Assembly (NCBI GenBank): GCA_942492795.1
Contig: OW818639.1
Location: forward strand, 1,054,001-1,118,000
Direction of reading: 5' to 3'
Length of the DNA: 64,000 bases
From: RGIG3178 sp942492795
GTDB taxonomy: Bacteria > Bacillota > Clostridia > Christensenellales > QAND01
Of this stretch, positions 25,224 through 34,601 are shown in pieces; the first letter of the stretch is position 1, and each line of letters starts with the position of its first letter. Both the position numbers and the translations under genes were made by a program. The notes beneath the pieces are model-generated. The model was not told the origin of the DNA. It made no database searches and saw only the letters and a list, made by a program, of their open reading frames with translations.

Positions 25224-26282
25224 ATGAAACACAAACGGTTATTGGCGATCCTCTGCCTGGCATTGGTATTGGCGATGGCAGCATGCACGAGCGTGGGGCC
25301 AACGGCGACGCAAACGCCGGCAAAAACAAAGCTCAACGTGGTTGCGCTCGTCGGTCCGACAGGCATCGGACTGGTCAAGCTCAAAAACGATCAGGACAAG
25401 GGAACCGCAAAGAACGATTACAATATCACATTCGAAGGCGCGCCGGATAGTGTCATCGGGAAGATCACCAGCGGCGAAGTGGATGTAGCGGTGATCCCGA
25501 TCAATGTCGCCGGAACACTGTACAACAAAACAGCAGGAAACGTGCAGATCATGTCTGTCGTCACGGGCGGCGTATTGTATGTTGTGGAAAACGGGAACAC
25601 CGTAAAGAACGTTCGTGACCTGAACGGCAAAACGCTGTACGCTTCCGGACAGGCAAGCACGCCGGAATATGTTCTGGATTACATCCTGACGCAAAACGGC
25701 TTGAAGAATGCCGATATTGCCCCCACAGCTACACCGGCGTCCTCCGCGACAAAGCTTGCCAACACCGTCGCGGTTCAATACAAAGCCGATCATGCCACAC
25801 TTGCGGCGCTCGTCGCATCCGGCGAAGTGAAACTCGCAATGCTGCCCGAACCGTTTGTCACAACGGTATTGGCCAAGAACCCCAACCTGCGCGTCGCATT
25901 GGATCTCAACACCGCATGGCTTGACGCGACAAAAGCGGCAGGCAGCGAAGTGCCGCTGACCATGAGCGCTCTTGTCGTCCGCAAGGATTTCGCAGCGAAG
26001 AATCCGGAAGCCATCAAGACATTCCTTACGGAATACCAGGCATCGGTAAGCTATGTCAACGCCAACGTGAAGGACGCCGCAGCGCTTGTAAAGCAATACG
26101 GCATCATGGCGGACGCGGCGCTTGCGGAAAAAGCGATCCCGAGATGCAACATCATATTCACGACAGGGGCAGATATGAAAACCGCCGTCACCAAGCTTTA
26201 TGAGATACTCTTCAAAGCCGATCCGAAGTCCATCGGCGGTACCTTGCCCAAAGACGATTTCTTCTATGTCGCCGCGAAGTAA
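25224..26282 (+). CDS. ABC importer substrate-binding lipoprotein, NMT1/SsuA-like
   Basis: 352 residues. A lipoprotein signal (LALVLAMAAC) puts Cys22 or so at the membrane surface. After a Thr-Pro linker comes a periplasmic-binding fold of the NMT1/THI5/SsuA type (SGEVDVAVIPINVAGTLYN, LNGKTLYASGQASTPEYVL, MLPEPFVTTVL). Family members bind sulfonates, nitrate, pyrimidine precursors and similar ligands; the ligand here is not deducible. An ATPTATPASSATK-like insertion breaks the usual fold around the middle. The start follows a GGGAGGG site. It forms an operon with the permease and ATPase that follow by overlap. Confidence 0.88.
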   Translation: MKHKRLLAILCLALVLAMAACTSVGPTATQTPAKTKLNVVALVGPTGIGLVKLKNDQDKGTAKNDYNITFEGAPDSVIGKITSGEVDVAVIPINVAGTLYNKTAGNVQIMSVVTGGVLYVVENGNTVKNVRDLNGKTLYASGQASTPEYVLDYILTQNGLKNADIAPTATPASSATKLANTVAVQYKADHATLAALVASGEVKLAMLPEPFVTTVLAKNPNLRVALDLNTAWLDATKAAGSEVPLTMSALVVRKDFAAKNPEAIKTFLTEYQASVSYVNANVKDAAALVKQYGIMADAALAEKAIPRCNIIFTTGADMKTAVTKLYEILFKADPKSIGGTLPKDDFFYVAAK

Positions 26283-27039
26283 AAAGGGGCTGATCTATGC
26301 CCTGACCATACTGTTCTGGCTAACGGTCTGGCATTTGATCGCAACAGCCATCGGACAGGAGATACTTTTGGTATCTCCTGTTCGTGTGCTCTCGCGCATC
26401 GTGACGCTGATCGGGGAGCCGGATTTTCTGTATATCCTGAGCTCCTCGCTTATGCGCATTCTGTGGGGCTTTTTATGCGCTGTGGTTCTGGGCGTCCTGC
26501 TTGGGATACTCACGGCGAAGAGTACTTTGTTCCGCTATCTGTTCGCACCGGTGCGCGCGCTTATCAAGGCGACGCCCGTGGCAAGCTTCATCCTGCTGGC
26601 GCTCGTGTGGATGTATACCGGCACGGTGCCGGCTTTTATCTCGTTTTTGATGGTGCTGCCGACGGTATGGGGCAACGTGGAACAGGGAATCGTGCAGACC
26701 GACCCCGCGCTGTTGGAAATGGCGAAGGCTTACCGTTTCTCCCGCATCAAAAAGATCCGGCTTATCTATATCCCGAGCGTTTTGCCGTATTTTCTGGCGG
26801 CGTTTTCCACAGGCTTGGGGCTAGGCTTCAAATCCGGCATCGCGGCGGAAGTCATCTGCCTGCCAAAGCGCAGCATCGGCATCAACATGTACTACGCGAA
26901 GATCTATCTCGAAACCCCTGACCTTCTGGCATGGACGGTATTGGTGGTGCTGATGAGCATTTTGTTCGAGTGGGGCCTTGTGTGGCTTGTCAAAAAGACG
27001 ATGCGTAAACGCGGCACTTTACAGGGGGGAGCACAATGA
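26266..27039 (+). CDS. ABC importer permease, SsuC/TauC-like
   Basis: A 257-residue inner membrane protein with about six helices and the cytoplasmic loop common to binding-protein-dependent permeases (here around LLEMAKAYRFSRIKKIRLIYIP). ATG 26266 lies within the end of the binding-protein gene (17-nt overlap) with only a weak ribosome binding site, so translation is probably coupled. It is the channel partner of the lipoprotein upstream and the ATPase downstream. Confidence 0.85.
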   Translation: MSPRSKKGLIYALTILFWLTVWHLIATAIGQEILLVSPVRVLSRIVTLIGEPDFLYILSSSLMRILWGFLCAVVLGVLLGILTAKSTLFRYLFAPVRALIKATPVASFILLALVWMYTGTVPAFISFLMVLPTVWGNVEQGIVQTDPALLEMAKAYRFSRIKKIRLIYIPSVLPYFLAAFSTGLGLGFKSGIAAEVICLPKRSIGINMYYAKIYLETPDLLAWTVLVVLMSILFEWGLVWLVKKTMRKRGTLQGGAQ

Positions 27040-27647
27040 TTGGGATAAGCAATGTGACCGCTCTGTTTGGGGAACAGAAAGTGCTGGATAGTTTTTCCCT
27101 GTCTCTGCCCGACTATGGGCGCGTCGCGCTGATGGGTCCGTCCGGCTGCGGCAAAAGCACACTGCTTCGCGTGATTGCGGGATTGCTTCCCTATGAGGGG
27201 AAGATAGAAGGGATAGCATCCAGGCGCGTCGGATTGCTGTTTCAGGAGGACAGGCTACTGCCGCAATCGAGCGCACTTGTAAACGTCATCTCGACGCTGC
27301 CCGACGATTGGCCGAAAAAGCAGAAGCAGAATGAGGCCGAGAAGCTGTTACGGCAGTGCGAACTGCCGGAAGAAGCGTTTGCCAAATACCCCGACGAGCT
27401 TTCGGGCGGCATGAAAAAGCGCGTCGCGATAGCAAGGCTTTTGGCGTTCCGGTGCGACGTGTGGTTGTTGGATGAGCCGTTCAGCGGGCTTGACGCGAAG
27501 AGCCGGGACGGTTTGATCGATTTATTGCTGTCCTTATCATCGGACAAGCTGATGGTCATTGTCACACACGACGCATACGAGGCGTCCGGATTGGGCGAGA
27601 GCATCCTTCCGTTTTCGGGGCCGCCATTGCGTCGGGTAGATATGTAA
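27036..27647 (+). CDS. ABC importer ATPase, SsuB/TauB-like
   Basis: A 203-residue ATP-binding subunit: Walker A GPSGCGKST, signature LSGGMKKRVAIA, Walker B VWLLDEPFSGLD and a switch His in VTHDAYEA. It is shorter than most SsuB-like ATPases (about 240-260), with little after the H-loop, but all core motifs are present. The start overlaps the permease stop by 4 nt (ATGA). It energises the importer encoded by the two preceding genes. A terminator follows. Confidence 0.88.
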   Translation: MIGISNVTALFGEQKVLDSFSLSLPDYGRVALMGPSGCGKSTLLRVIAGLLPYEGKIEGIASRRVGLLFQEDRLLPQSSALVNVISTLPDDWPKKQKQNEAEKLLRQCELPEEAFAKYPDELSGGMKKRVAIARLLAFRCDVWLLDEPFSGLDAKSRDGLIDLLLSLSSDKLMVIVTHDAYEASGLGESILPFSGPPLRRVDM

Positions 27648-27699
27648 AAAACGGCTATAGTTTTAAGGATATCGCCCGCATTGTTGGGCAAATTGCACC

Positions 27700-27725
27700 A
27701 AAAGTCAGCTTGTTGCTGGCTTTTT
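27700..27725 (+). terminator. Rho-independent terminator of the ABC importer operon
   Basis: The stem AAAGTCAGC / GCTGGCTTT (one G-U pair) leads into TTTTT. From here to 27,990 I see no gene or clear signal. Confidence 0.75.
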
Positions 27726-27993
27726 CGTTGAATGTATTTGGCTTTATATTTAGACATATCCGAACGGAATGGCTGTGCTTCACACTTTGCAACGGAGAGG
27801 TTTTACCTAAGCGGAAACGTCCCACGTTTATGCGCTGTATTTTTGGAAAAGAGCGAATCTATTGGGGCGTTTTCGGGAAGGGGTTTTGGATACCATACAC
27901 GACCGTAACTGGGCGGACACTTGTCCTTAACATAAATAATGGCTTATTAACGACAGATGTACTTAGTAACCGTTTCAAGAGGGGTAGGGGATC

Positions 27994-28155
27994 GCCAAGG
28001 GAACTGGAAATGAGCGCTGCCTGTGGCAGATAAAGCGATTTGGAGGTTCTGAAAGCACGAGATAAGTGCAAGCGTTAGTGAAGCGAGAATCCGTGCCTTT
28101 CAGAGGAGGGCTTGCCCTTAGGGGAGAAAATCGGAAGTCGCCCCGGCCCCTTGGC
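27994..28155 (+). ncRNA. Candidate structured RNA element, copy A
   Basis: It shares about 110 nt of strong similarity with 56883-57027. Three helices can be drawn in both copies: closing stem GCCAAGGG (27994-28001) with CCCTTGGC (28148-28155); a short hairpin CTGCC-TGT-GGCAG; and a long hairpin TCTGAAAGCACG (28048-28059) with CGTGCCTTTCAGA (28092-28104, one bulged C). In copy B all three stems keep pairing with changed bases. GGAGGTTCTGAAAGCA and AGTGAAGC are conserved unpaired or loop sequences. No convincing ORF is present. I do not recognise the family, and the transcribed strand is set by the better pairing and is not certain. Confidence 0.6.
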
Positions 28156-28282
28156 AAGGAATGGGATATTGTTCCTAGCCAAAGGAATATCTAGACCCAC
28201 CCACCACCCAATTTGGCAAAAGAATATGTATATCTCACGTTGCGCGGTGCATGCTATTTGCTTTAAAGGTTATCGACAACAT

Positions 28283-28316
28283 GAAAGCCCCGAACAAACG
28301 GGGCTTTCGCTTTTCT
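28283..28316. terminator. Terminator hairpin downstream of the lysophospholipase-like gene
   Basis: GAAAGCCCCG / CGGGGCTTTC with a 6-nt loop, T-rich on the plus side and preceded by weaker A/T sequence for the minus strand. It probably ends the minus-strand gene at 28330 and any transcript of RNA copy A. Confidence 0.6.
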
Positions 28317-28329
28317 CATTTCTTGCCGC

Positions 28330-29241
28330 TTACTTTTCAAAACGCCCGTTCAGCCATTCCAAAATATCGTTCATCACATCAATCCGACACAATTCGTTGA
28401 GTACTTCGTGACGGGCGCCGGGATACAGCAGGACGCTCACGTCCCTAACACCTTCGGTTTTGAGCCGCTGCGCAATCTCTTCGGCCCCTTTGCCGTATTT
28501 CGATACGGGGTCATCCTTGCCCGAAATAAAGAGCATGGGAAGATTCTTCGGAACTTCTTTGAACCAGGAGCCTTTGGATATCGCGCTTGTCAGCGCGGCA
28601 AGGTCGTAATAGCCGCGCGCGGTGAAAGTCGCTATCCGAAGCGGATCGGCGTTGTACAGCTTTATCACTTCGCCGTCGCGCGATATCCAGGAAAACGTCT
28701 CGACCGGTTTCGGATAGGTCTTGTTGAAACCCTGGTAGGTAACGCTTCGGAAGAACATCGAAGGCTTCTTTTTGGGAAGCATCTGCGTTATCAACAAGCC
28801 AAACAGGGGCTTAGCACGGCGTATACCGCTGGGACCCATCATGATGGCACCGCTAAGGTTTTTGCCGTACCGTGCACAATAAGCCTGAACCAGCGAAGAA
28901 CCCATCGAATGACCGAATAGAAACAAAGGCACGCCGGGGTATTCGCTTGCGATCTTTTGCCGCAATGTATGGACGTCTTCGACGAGCTTTGAATATCCTT
29001 CGTTCCCGAAATAGCCGCGCGGCGCATCGGGTGTGCTTTTCCCATGTCCGGCGATGTCAAAGCCGACGACGGCAAAGCCGTTTTGCTGCAAAAATTTCGC
29101 AAACGCGTCGTATCGCCCGAAATGTTCAAGCATGCCGTGGCAGATAAGGACGACCGCGCGCGGGGAGGCAATCGGGTATTCGCACACGTGGATGGGGCCC
29201 AACCCCGTTGCGCTTGGGAAGGTGGTTGTCTTCGGTTCCAT
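28330..29241 (-). CDS. Alpha/beta hydrolase, lysophospholipase/monoacylglycerol lipase-like
   Basis: A 303-residue serine hydrolase starting at ATG 29241 after AAAGGAGG. The oxyanion region is CHGMLEHFGRY, the nucleophile elbow is GHSMGSS (Ser112), the acid is the Asp in ISGKDDPVS and the base is the His in PGARHEVLNE. These are typical of PldB/monoglyceride lipase relatives, which release fatty acids from glycerolipids. There is no signal peptide. It lies 12 bp downstream of glpK on the same strand, so the pair may handle glycerol released from lipids. The exact substrate is unproven. Confidence 0.87.
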   Translation of the reverse strand: MEPKTTTFPSATGLGPIHVCEYPIASPRAVVLICHGMLEHFGRYDAFAKFLQQNGFAVVGFDIAGHGKSTPDAPRGYFGNEGYSKLVEDVHTLRQKIASEYPGVPLFLFGHSMGSSLVQAYCARYGKNLSGAIMMGPSGIRRAKPLFGLLITQMLPKKKPSMFFRSVTYQGFNKTYPKPVETFSWISRDGEVIKLYNADPLRIATFTARGYYDLAALTSAISKGSWFKEVPKNLPMLFISGKDDPVSKYGKGAEEIAQRLKTEGVRDVSVLLYPGARHEVLNELCRIDVMNDILEWLNGRFEK

Positions 29242-29253
29242 GTCGCTCCTCCT

Positions 29254-30744
29254 TTAGTCGTCCAGCCAATGGCGCGTACGCGTCACGGCTTTTTGCCAGC
29301 GGTGCAGTTGTTCGGATCTCCATGCATCATCTTTTTGCGGTAAAAACTGGCGACCAAGCGCCCATTCTGATTTTAAACACGCCGAATCGGAAAACAGGCC
29401 GATGGCAAGCCCCGCCAGCGCCGCGGCGCCAAGCGCCGTCGTTTCCACAACCTGCGGACGCTGTACCGCGATGTTTAAAATATCCGCCTGGTATTGCATC
29501 AGAAAGTCATTGGCACTTGCCCCGCCGTCCACCTTTAAGGTGTGAAGCGGCACCCCTGTTTCCTTTGCCATGGCAATCAACACATCGCTGGTCTGAAGCC
29601 CGATGCTCTCCAGCGCGGCGCGCACGATATGCGCACGCGAGGTGCCTCGTGTCAGGCCGAACAGCGTTCCGCGCGCGTATCCGTCCCAATAGGGCGCTCC
29701 AAGACCTGTGAAGGCAGGAACCAATACCACCCCGCCGCTATCTTCAACGGACAGTGCCAGCGTTTCAGCCTCCTGCGACGAATCGATCAGGCGCAGTTCA
29801 TCCCGAAGCCATTGCACCACCGCTCCCGCGATAAACACGCTGCCCTCAAGCGCATATTGGAACGCTTCGCCAAATCTGCTTGCCGCCATCGTCGTGATAA
29901 GACCGTTTTGGGAGAATACGGGGTTTTCGCCGGTATGCATCAATAGAAAACAACCGGTGCCGTAGGTGTTTTTGGCTTCGCCCGGTGCAAAACAGCATTG
30001 CCCGAACAGCGCCGCCTGCTGGTCGCCCGCAACGCCGCCGATGGGTATCTCGGCGCCTGTCACATCGCCGCTTGTTACACCGTAGATCTCGCTGCTGCTT
30101 TTAATGGCAGGCAACATCGCGCGGGGAATGCCGAACAACGCTAAAAGATCATCGTCCCAATCATGGGTGTGTAAATTATACAGCATGGTGCGCGAGGCGT
30201 TCGTATGGTCCGTGGCATAGATCTTTTTGCCGGATAGTTGGTATAAAAGATACGTGTCCACCGTGCCGCACATCAATTCACCGTTACTCGCGCGTTTTTG
30301 TCCGTCCGGTATGGTACGCAGGATCCAGCGCAGTTTGGTGGCGGAACTGTATGCGTCGAGTATGAGCCCTGTTTTTTGCGCGATCATCGGCCCGTAACCA
30401 AGCCGGGCAAGTTCGGTGCAATCCTCCGCCGTGCGGCGGCATTGCCAGACGATCGCGTTGTATACGGGCGCTCCGGTTTTCCTGTCCCAGACGATAACGG
30501 TTTCGCGCTGGTTTGTGATGCCCAGCACATCGACGTCCTTTTCGCGAAGATTGGCTGCCACAAGTGCGTCGCGAAGCGAGCCCATCTGTGAAAACAGGAT
30601 CTCCTGCGGGTCATGCTCCACCCAGCCGGGTTTCGGGTAAAGCTGCGTGAAACCACGGTTGCACTGGGAGACGGGTTGGCCCTGGTTGTCAAACACCACT
30701 GCGCGGGAACTGGTCGTTCCCTGGTCCAAAGCTACGATGGGCAT
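29254..30744 (-). CDS. glpK: Glycerol kinase
   Basis: A 496-residue FGGY-family kinase that phosphorylates glycerol to glycerol-3-phosphate. N-terminal ALDQGTTSSRAVVFD, central ITNQRETVIVWDRKTG and GGVAGDQQAALFGQ, and C-terminal KVDGGASANDFLMQYQADI are hallmarks. The start is ATG 30744 behind AAGGAGCG; an in-frame extension of 17 residues upstream lacks conservation and a site. The length is close to the 500 of typical GlpK. The lipase-like gene follows closely, while no glpF or glpD is nearby. The protein is cytoplasmic. Confidence 0.95.
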   Translation of the reverse strand: MPIVALDQGTTSSRAVVFDNQGQPVSQCNRGFTQLYPKPGWVEHDPQEILFSQMGSLRDALVAANLREKDVDVLGITNQRETVIVWDRKTGAPVYNAIVWQCRRTAEDCTELARLGYGPMIAQKTGLILDAYSSATKLRWILRTIPDGQKRASNGELMCGTVDTYLLYQLSGKKIYATDHTNASRTMLYNLHTHDWDDDLLALFGIPRAMLPAIKSSSEIYGVTSGDVTGAEIPIGGVAGDQQAALFGQCCFAPGEAKNTYGTGCFLLMHTGENPVFSQNGLITTMAASRFGEAFQYALEGSVFIAGAVVQWLRDELRLIDSSQEAETLALSVEDSGGVVLVPAFTGLGAPYWDGYARGTLFGLTRGTSRAHIVRAALESIGLQTSDVLIAMAKETGVPLHTLKVDGGASANDFLMQYQADILNIAVQRPQVVETTALGAAALAGLAIGLFSDSACLKSEWALGRQFLPQKDDAWRSEQLHRWQKAVTRTRHWLDD

Positions 30745-30896
30745 ACAAACGCTCCTTTTTTTCATCAGCGGCACAAGACGCACCGCTTTGAGCAAAGCCG
30801 GCCGATGGAGATAAAGCGGAACTGTTTGAACTTGATAAAGGAATACCCTATTGTCATTCTAGGACAAATTTAGTAAAGCGTAAAGCTTTATGCGTG

Positions 30897-30925
30897 TTGA
30901 AAAACAAACAAGGTACTGCTACAAT
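30897..30925 (+). promoter_or_regulatory. SigA-type promoter of the ABC exporter operon
   Basis: TTGAAA, a 17-nt spacer and TACAAT, about 45 nt before the ATG at 30970. It lies in the divergent gap with glpK. Confidence 0.7.
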
Positions 30926-30969
30926 AAATCGAATATGCAAAACATGCAATTTCCAAAAAGGAGAACGTC

Positions 30970-31701
30970 ATGATCGTACTGGACCATCTATCCAAGAGCT
31001 ATGCCAAAAGCAATGTCAAGGCGGTGGACGATATCTCGCTTCATGTAAAAAAAGGCGAGGTATTCGGCTTCATCGGTCCCAACGGAGCGGGAAAGACGAC
31101 GACGATCAAAATGATCACCGGCATCCTTGCCCCCGACAGCGGCGAAGTGAAAATCAACGGGTTTGACATGAAAGAAAATCCCATCGAATGCAAGCGGAAT
31201 TTCTCGTATGTGCCCGATGCCCACGAGGTATACGACAGGCTGACAGGCAGGGAATACCTGAATTTCCTCGCGGATATGTATGGCATCGATACACCAATGC
31301 GTCAGGCGCAGATGGAAAAGTATCTTGCGATGTTTGATCTTACAAAAGCCATCGGCGAACAGATAAAGAGCTATTCGCACGGTATGCGGCAAAAGCTTTC
31401 CTTGACGGGTGCCCTTTTGCCAAACCCCCCGCTGTGGGTCATGGACGAACCGATGGTGGGACTTGACCCCAAAAGCCAGCATCTGTTGAAGCAGGAGATG
31501 CGCGCGCACTGCGAACGGGGCAACACCATTTTCTTCTCCACCCACGTGCTGGATGTGGCGGAAAAGCTCTGCGACCGCATCGCGATCCTCAACCACGGCA
31601 AAATTGTGGCGGAAGGCACGCTTGAGGAATTGCGAAGCGGCTCCATGGAATCGCTCGAATCGCTGTTCCTGGAATTGACCGAAAGCGAGGATGTGCTGTG
31701 A
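30970..31701 (+). CDS. ABC transporter ATPase, EcsA/exporter type
   Basis: A 243-residue ATPase: Walker A GPNGAGKTTT, signature YSHGMRQKLSL (H replaces the usual second G of LSGGQ), Walker B LWVMDEPMVGLDP and H-loop STHVLDVAEKL. The C-terminal NHGKIVAEGTLEELR is typical of ABC-2 exporters. It starts at ATG 30970 after AAAAAGGAG and overlaps the permease gene by 4 nt, so they form one exporter. Ecs-type exporters affect protein secretion or peptide export; no substrate is indicated here. Confidence 0.9.
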   Translation: MIVLDHLSKSYAKSNVKAVDDISLHVKKGEVFGFIGPNGAGKTTTIKMITGILAPDSGEVKINGFDMKENPIECKRNFSYVPDAHEVYDRLTGREYLNFLADMYGIDTPMRQAQMEKYLAMFDLTKAIGEQIKSYSHGMRQKLSLTGALLPNPPLWVMDEPMVGLDPKSQHLLKQEMRAHCERGNTIFFSTHVLDVAEKLCDRIAILNHGKIVAEGTLEELRSGSMESLESLFLELTESEDVL

Positions 31702-33371
31702 AACAGTTTTGGACGCTGACATGGGTGCAGCTGAAGGTGCACATGGGGTTGGCCGATCTGTTTTCCTCGCTGCGGGGGTCGAAAAAGGACAAGATGCGCG
31801 GCATCGGCTACATTGTGCTTTTTGTTTTGGTCGTAGGATCGCTCATAAGCGCCATGGCTTTTTTAATGGATGCCCTGTTCCAGGCAGCGCAGATCCCGGT
31901 GCTGCAGCAGACCGTATTGGCGCTGATTCTCGTGACGGGAATGATGGTGGCGCTGATGTTCGGCATATTCTATGCCATCAGTCTGTATTACTCCAAGGAC
32001 AACGAGTTTTTGATGTCCCTGCCGCTCAAGCGCACGGCGGTGTTTACGAGCAAATTCGTTGTGGCCTTAATCGGCGAAATCGGCACCTTTGCTCTGTTGG
32101 CGGTTCCGGCGCTCGTCGTGTTTTCGCTGCACGCCAACGTTGACTTCTCCTTCTACTGCATCGGGCTTTTGGTGGTGCTGTTCGGACCGTTTATCCCGTT
32201 TGCCATCGCGAATATTATGGCAGCGATCATCATGCGCATTTCCGTGCTTTCCAAATACCGCAACCAAATAGCCATCGTCGGCGGTTTTGTGTTTCTGGCA
32301 GCGTATTTGTTCCTAAACCAATACCTGTCGTCCAATTTTGCGCAGATGAATTCGGACGATGTTATGATCCTTCTAAGCGGAGGATTTGTTAAGATCGTTA
32401 CGGCGGCGTTCCCGCCGGCGCGCTGGGCGGCTGCCGCTCTGGTTTTCAAGGGTACGGAAGCGATCACGGGTCTGTTGTTGTTTGTCGGGGTATCCGCTCT
32501 CGCATTCGTGCTATGCATTGTTTTTTCCGGCCGCATGTTCAACGATGTGGCTGCCTCGCAGGGTGAAACGCGCAAGAATAACCGGCGCGTTGACATCAAG
32601 GACCTGGCCCGCAAAATGCAGCATCCTGCCATCAGCGTATTTAAGAAGGAATGGAAGATGCTGATGCGCTCGCCCACGTATGCCATGAATTCATTGTTAT
32701 CCATCCTCATGGCTCCATTGATGGTCGCGGTCATGGTGCTTACGCCGGTCGAAGGCCTTGACAGCGGTTTTCTCGGTGCGTTGACGACGATACCGGGCGT
32801 TGATTTCACGAAAATCTTTTTGCTTGGCGGCGCCGGTTACTGCTATCTGATGGCGTCTATCAACACGGCCTGCAGCACGATGTATTCACGCGAAGGCGAG
32901 GCTATATGGATTGTGCAGATGGTGCCTGTAAGCGCGAAGAGCATCTATCTTGGAAAGCTTCTTTGCTCACTGAGCATTTCGTTCCTGGCGGTCATCACGA
33001 CGTCATTCGCGTTCATGTTCCTTCTGAACATCCCGGTTCTAACGGCGCTGGGCGCAGCAATGCTGGGCATGTGGGCTTGTGTTCCGATGTTGATCGTAAT
33101 GCTATTCATCGATATGATGTGGCCCCGGCTTCATTGGGACAGCGAGCGCAAGGCCATGAAGAGCAACATCAATGCTCTGTTGGGCATGATGGCGGCATTT
33201 TTGTTCGCGTTTCTTCTTACAATCGGCATTCTTGCGCTGATGAACGCAGGCGTGTCAATCCTTTTGATCGTAGCGATCGTGATTTTCGTTTGCCTTTGTA
33301 TAGCCGTGCCGATGTACGCGCTGAGCATAAAACAATCACAGAAGCTCACGGACCGTATGGGAGAACGGTAA
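31698..33371 (+). CDS. ABC exporter permease, large
   Basis: A 557-residue protein with roughly twelve predicted membrane helices, starting at GTG 31698 overlapping the ATPase stop. Cytoplasmic N-terminal and central basic loops (RGSKKDKMRG; QGETRKNNRRVDIKDLARK) separate two membrane halves, a layout seen in putative ABC exporter permeases of Firmicutes. Function depends on the preceding ATPase. The substrate is unknown. A SMAG-like aromatic loop around ASINTACSTMYSREGEAIW is notable but unassigned. Confidence 0.75.
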   Translation: MKQFWTLTWVQLKVHMGLADLFSSLRGSKKDKMRGIGYIVLFVLVVGSLISAMAFLMDALFQAAQIPVLQQTVLALILVTGMMVALMFGIFYAISLYYSKDNEFLMSLPLKRTAVFTSKFVVALIGEIGTFALLAVPALVVFSLHANVDFSFYCIGLLVVLFGPFIPFAIANIMAAIIMRISVLSKYRNQIAIVGGFVFLAAYLFLNQYLSSNFAQMNSDDVMILLSGGFVKIVTAAFPPARWAAAALVFKGTEAITGLLLFVGVSALAFVLCIVFSGRMFNDVAASQGETRKNNRRVDIKDLARKMQHPAISVFKKEWKMLMRSPTYAMNSLLSILMAPLMVAVMVLTPVEGLDSGFLGALTTIPGVDFTKIFLLGGAGYCYLMASINTACSTMYSREGEAIWIVQMVPVSAKSIYLGKLLCSLSISFLAVITTSFAFMFLLNIPVLTALGAAMLGMWACVPMLIVMLFIDMMWPRLHWDSERKAMKSNINALLGMMAAFLFAFLLTIGILALMNAGVSILLIVAIVIFVCLCIAVPMYALSIKQSQKLTDRMGER

Positions 33372-33493
33372 GTTCCATTGCCTTAAGTAAAATCACGATC
33401 CCATGGCTTTTCGGGGCTCGTGAAACGCGATGTTATCTTCGGCTGAACAAGCGCTTTGCATGGCCGCGGCAACGCATCCGGAATGTGATTTTC

Positions 33494-33522
33494 TTTACTT
33501 TCCCCAACCTGTCCTGTACAAT
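33494..33522 (+). promoter_or_regulatory. SigA-type promoter of the DegV gene
   Basis: TTTACT, a 17-nt spacer and TACAAT, about 38 nt before the ATG. Confidence 0.5.
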
Positions 33523-33560
33523 AATAAGTGAAATCTATTGATTGGAAAGGCATTTGTGCG

Positions 33561-34400
33561 ATGATAAAGATCATAGCAGACAGCACCTGCGATCTACCTG
33601 AGGAAATGTTTTCGCGATACGATATCACGACCATTCCGCTTAAGGTGAGCATCGCCAACAAGACATACGACGACAAAACTGGCATAACCACGCCAGAGCT
33701 TTTTGCGTTGATCCAGCAATACAACGAAATGTCGGTGACCTCTGCCCCTGCGCCGGAAGAATACCGCAAATTGATGCAAGAGGCAGTGCAAAATGGGGAC
33801 AGCGTTATCTGCACCACCATATCGTCCGGTCTGAGCGCCTCGTATCAGAGCGCGATGATCGCAGCAGCGATGGTGGAGGGCGATGTCCATGTCGTCGATA
33901 CGCGTACCGCTTCGCTTGGCAGCGGTATGATCACGCTTCTGGCAGCCCGGTTGACGGAAGCAGGCGGGAAAGTCGAGGACATCGTACGTGCATGCAGGGA
34001 AAAAGTATCGCGCCAACGCACACTAATCCTGCTGGAAACGGTGGAGTTTTTGCGAAGGGGCGGCCGTATCGGCTCCGTCGCAGCCAGGATGGCGGGACTT
34101 TTGGGCATCAAGCCGATCATCAACGTGATGAAGGACGGCACCAACGAGATCATCCACAAGACGCGCGGCACGCAAAAGGGCATGGAGTGGATAGTCAACT
34201 ATATACTGGAAACCGCCAGGGACTTGAAACAGCAGACCATCGGCATCGCATACTCCTCGGCGGAAGCGCCGGCGCTCAAATTCAAAGAAATGCTCGAGCG
34301 CCACATAAAACCTCAGGAAGTCCTCATGACGCAGCTTGGAAGCGTTGTGGGCACCCATATCGGGCCGAATGCATTTGGCGTTTTTTGGGAAGAGAAATAG
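33561..34400 (+). CDS. DegV-family fatty-acid-binding protein
   Basis: 279 residues of the DegV/FakB family, which bind fatty acids and, as FakB, present them to the kinase FakA. Family markers are IIADSTCDLP at the N-terminus, the TSAPAPEEYRKLM segment, TISSGLSASYQSA, VVDTRTASLGSG and a C-terminal VGTHIGPNAFGVFW. The start is ATG 33561 after GGAAAGG, 33 nt inside a longer open frame. The protein is cytoplasmic and no fakA is in the window. It is monocistronic, with the leader of a small lipoprotein gene downstream. Confidence 0.92.
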   Translation: MIKIIADSTCDLPEEMFSRYDITTIPLKVSIANKTYDDKTGITTPELFALIQQYNEMSVTSAPAPEEYRKLMQEAVQNGDSVICTTISSGLSASYQSAMIAAAMVEGDVHVVDTRTASLGSGMITLLAARLTEAGGKVEDIVRACREKVSRQRTLILLETVEFLRRGGRIGSVAARMAGLLGIKPIINVMKDGTNEIIHKTRGTQKGMEWIVNYILETARDLKQQTIGIAYSSAEAPALKFKEMLERHIKPQEVLMTQLGSVVGTHIGPNAFGVFWEEK

Positions 34401-34601
34401 GCTTTGCCGCGAACCCAAAAAAACTTGTCATGATTGGGCTGACATGGTGCAAGATGAAAGGCAAGTGAAAAAATCAAGCACCTCGAATCCTCAAGGTGAT
34501 GTAAAAATGCACGGTTCCAACGGCAACATTTCGGTGTCCGGTCGCCTTGGAGGGATCGGGAAGGTACGAAGCCGGCGACCACACAAAACGGAGGCGTTCC
34601 G

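Noticed and set aside
28015..28160. Short minus-strand frames over RNA copy A and copy B with similar peptides
   Set aside because: Similarity at the peptide level follows from nucleotide similarity of the RNA element; stems show compensatory changes that break codon logic, and start signals are absent.
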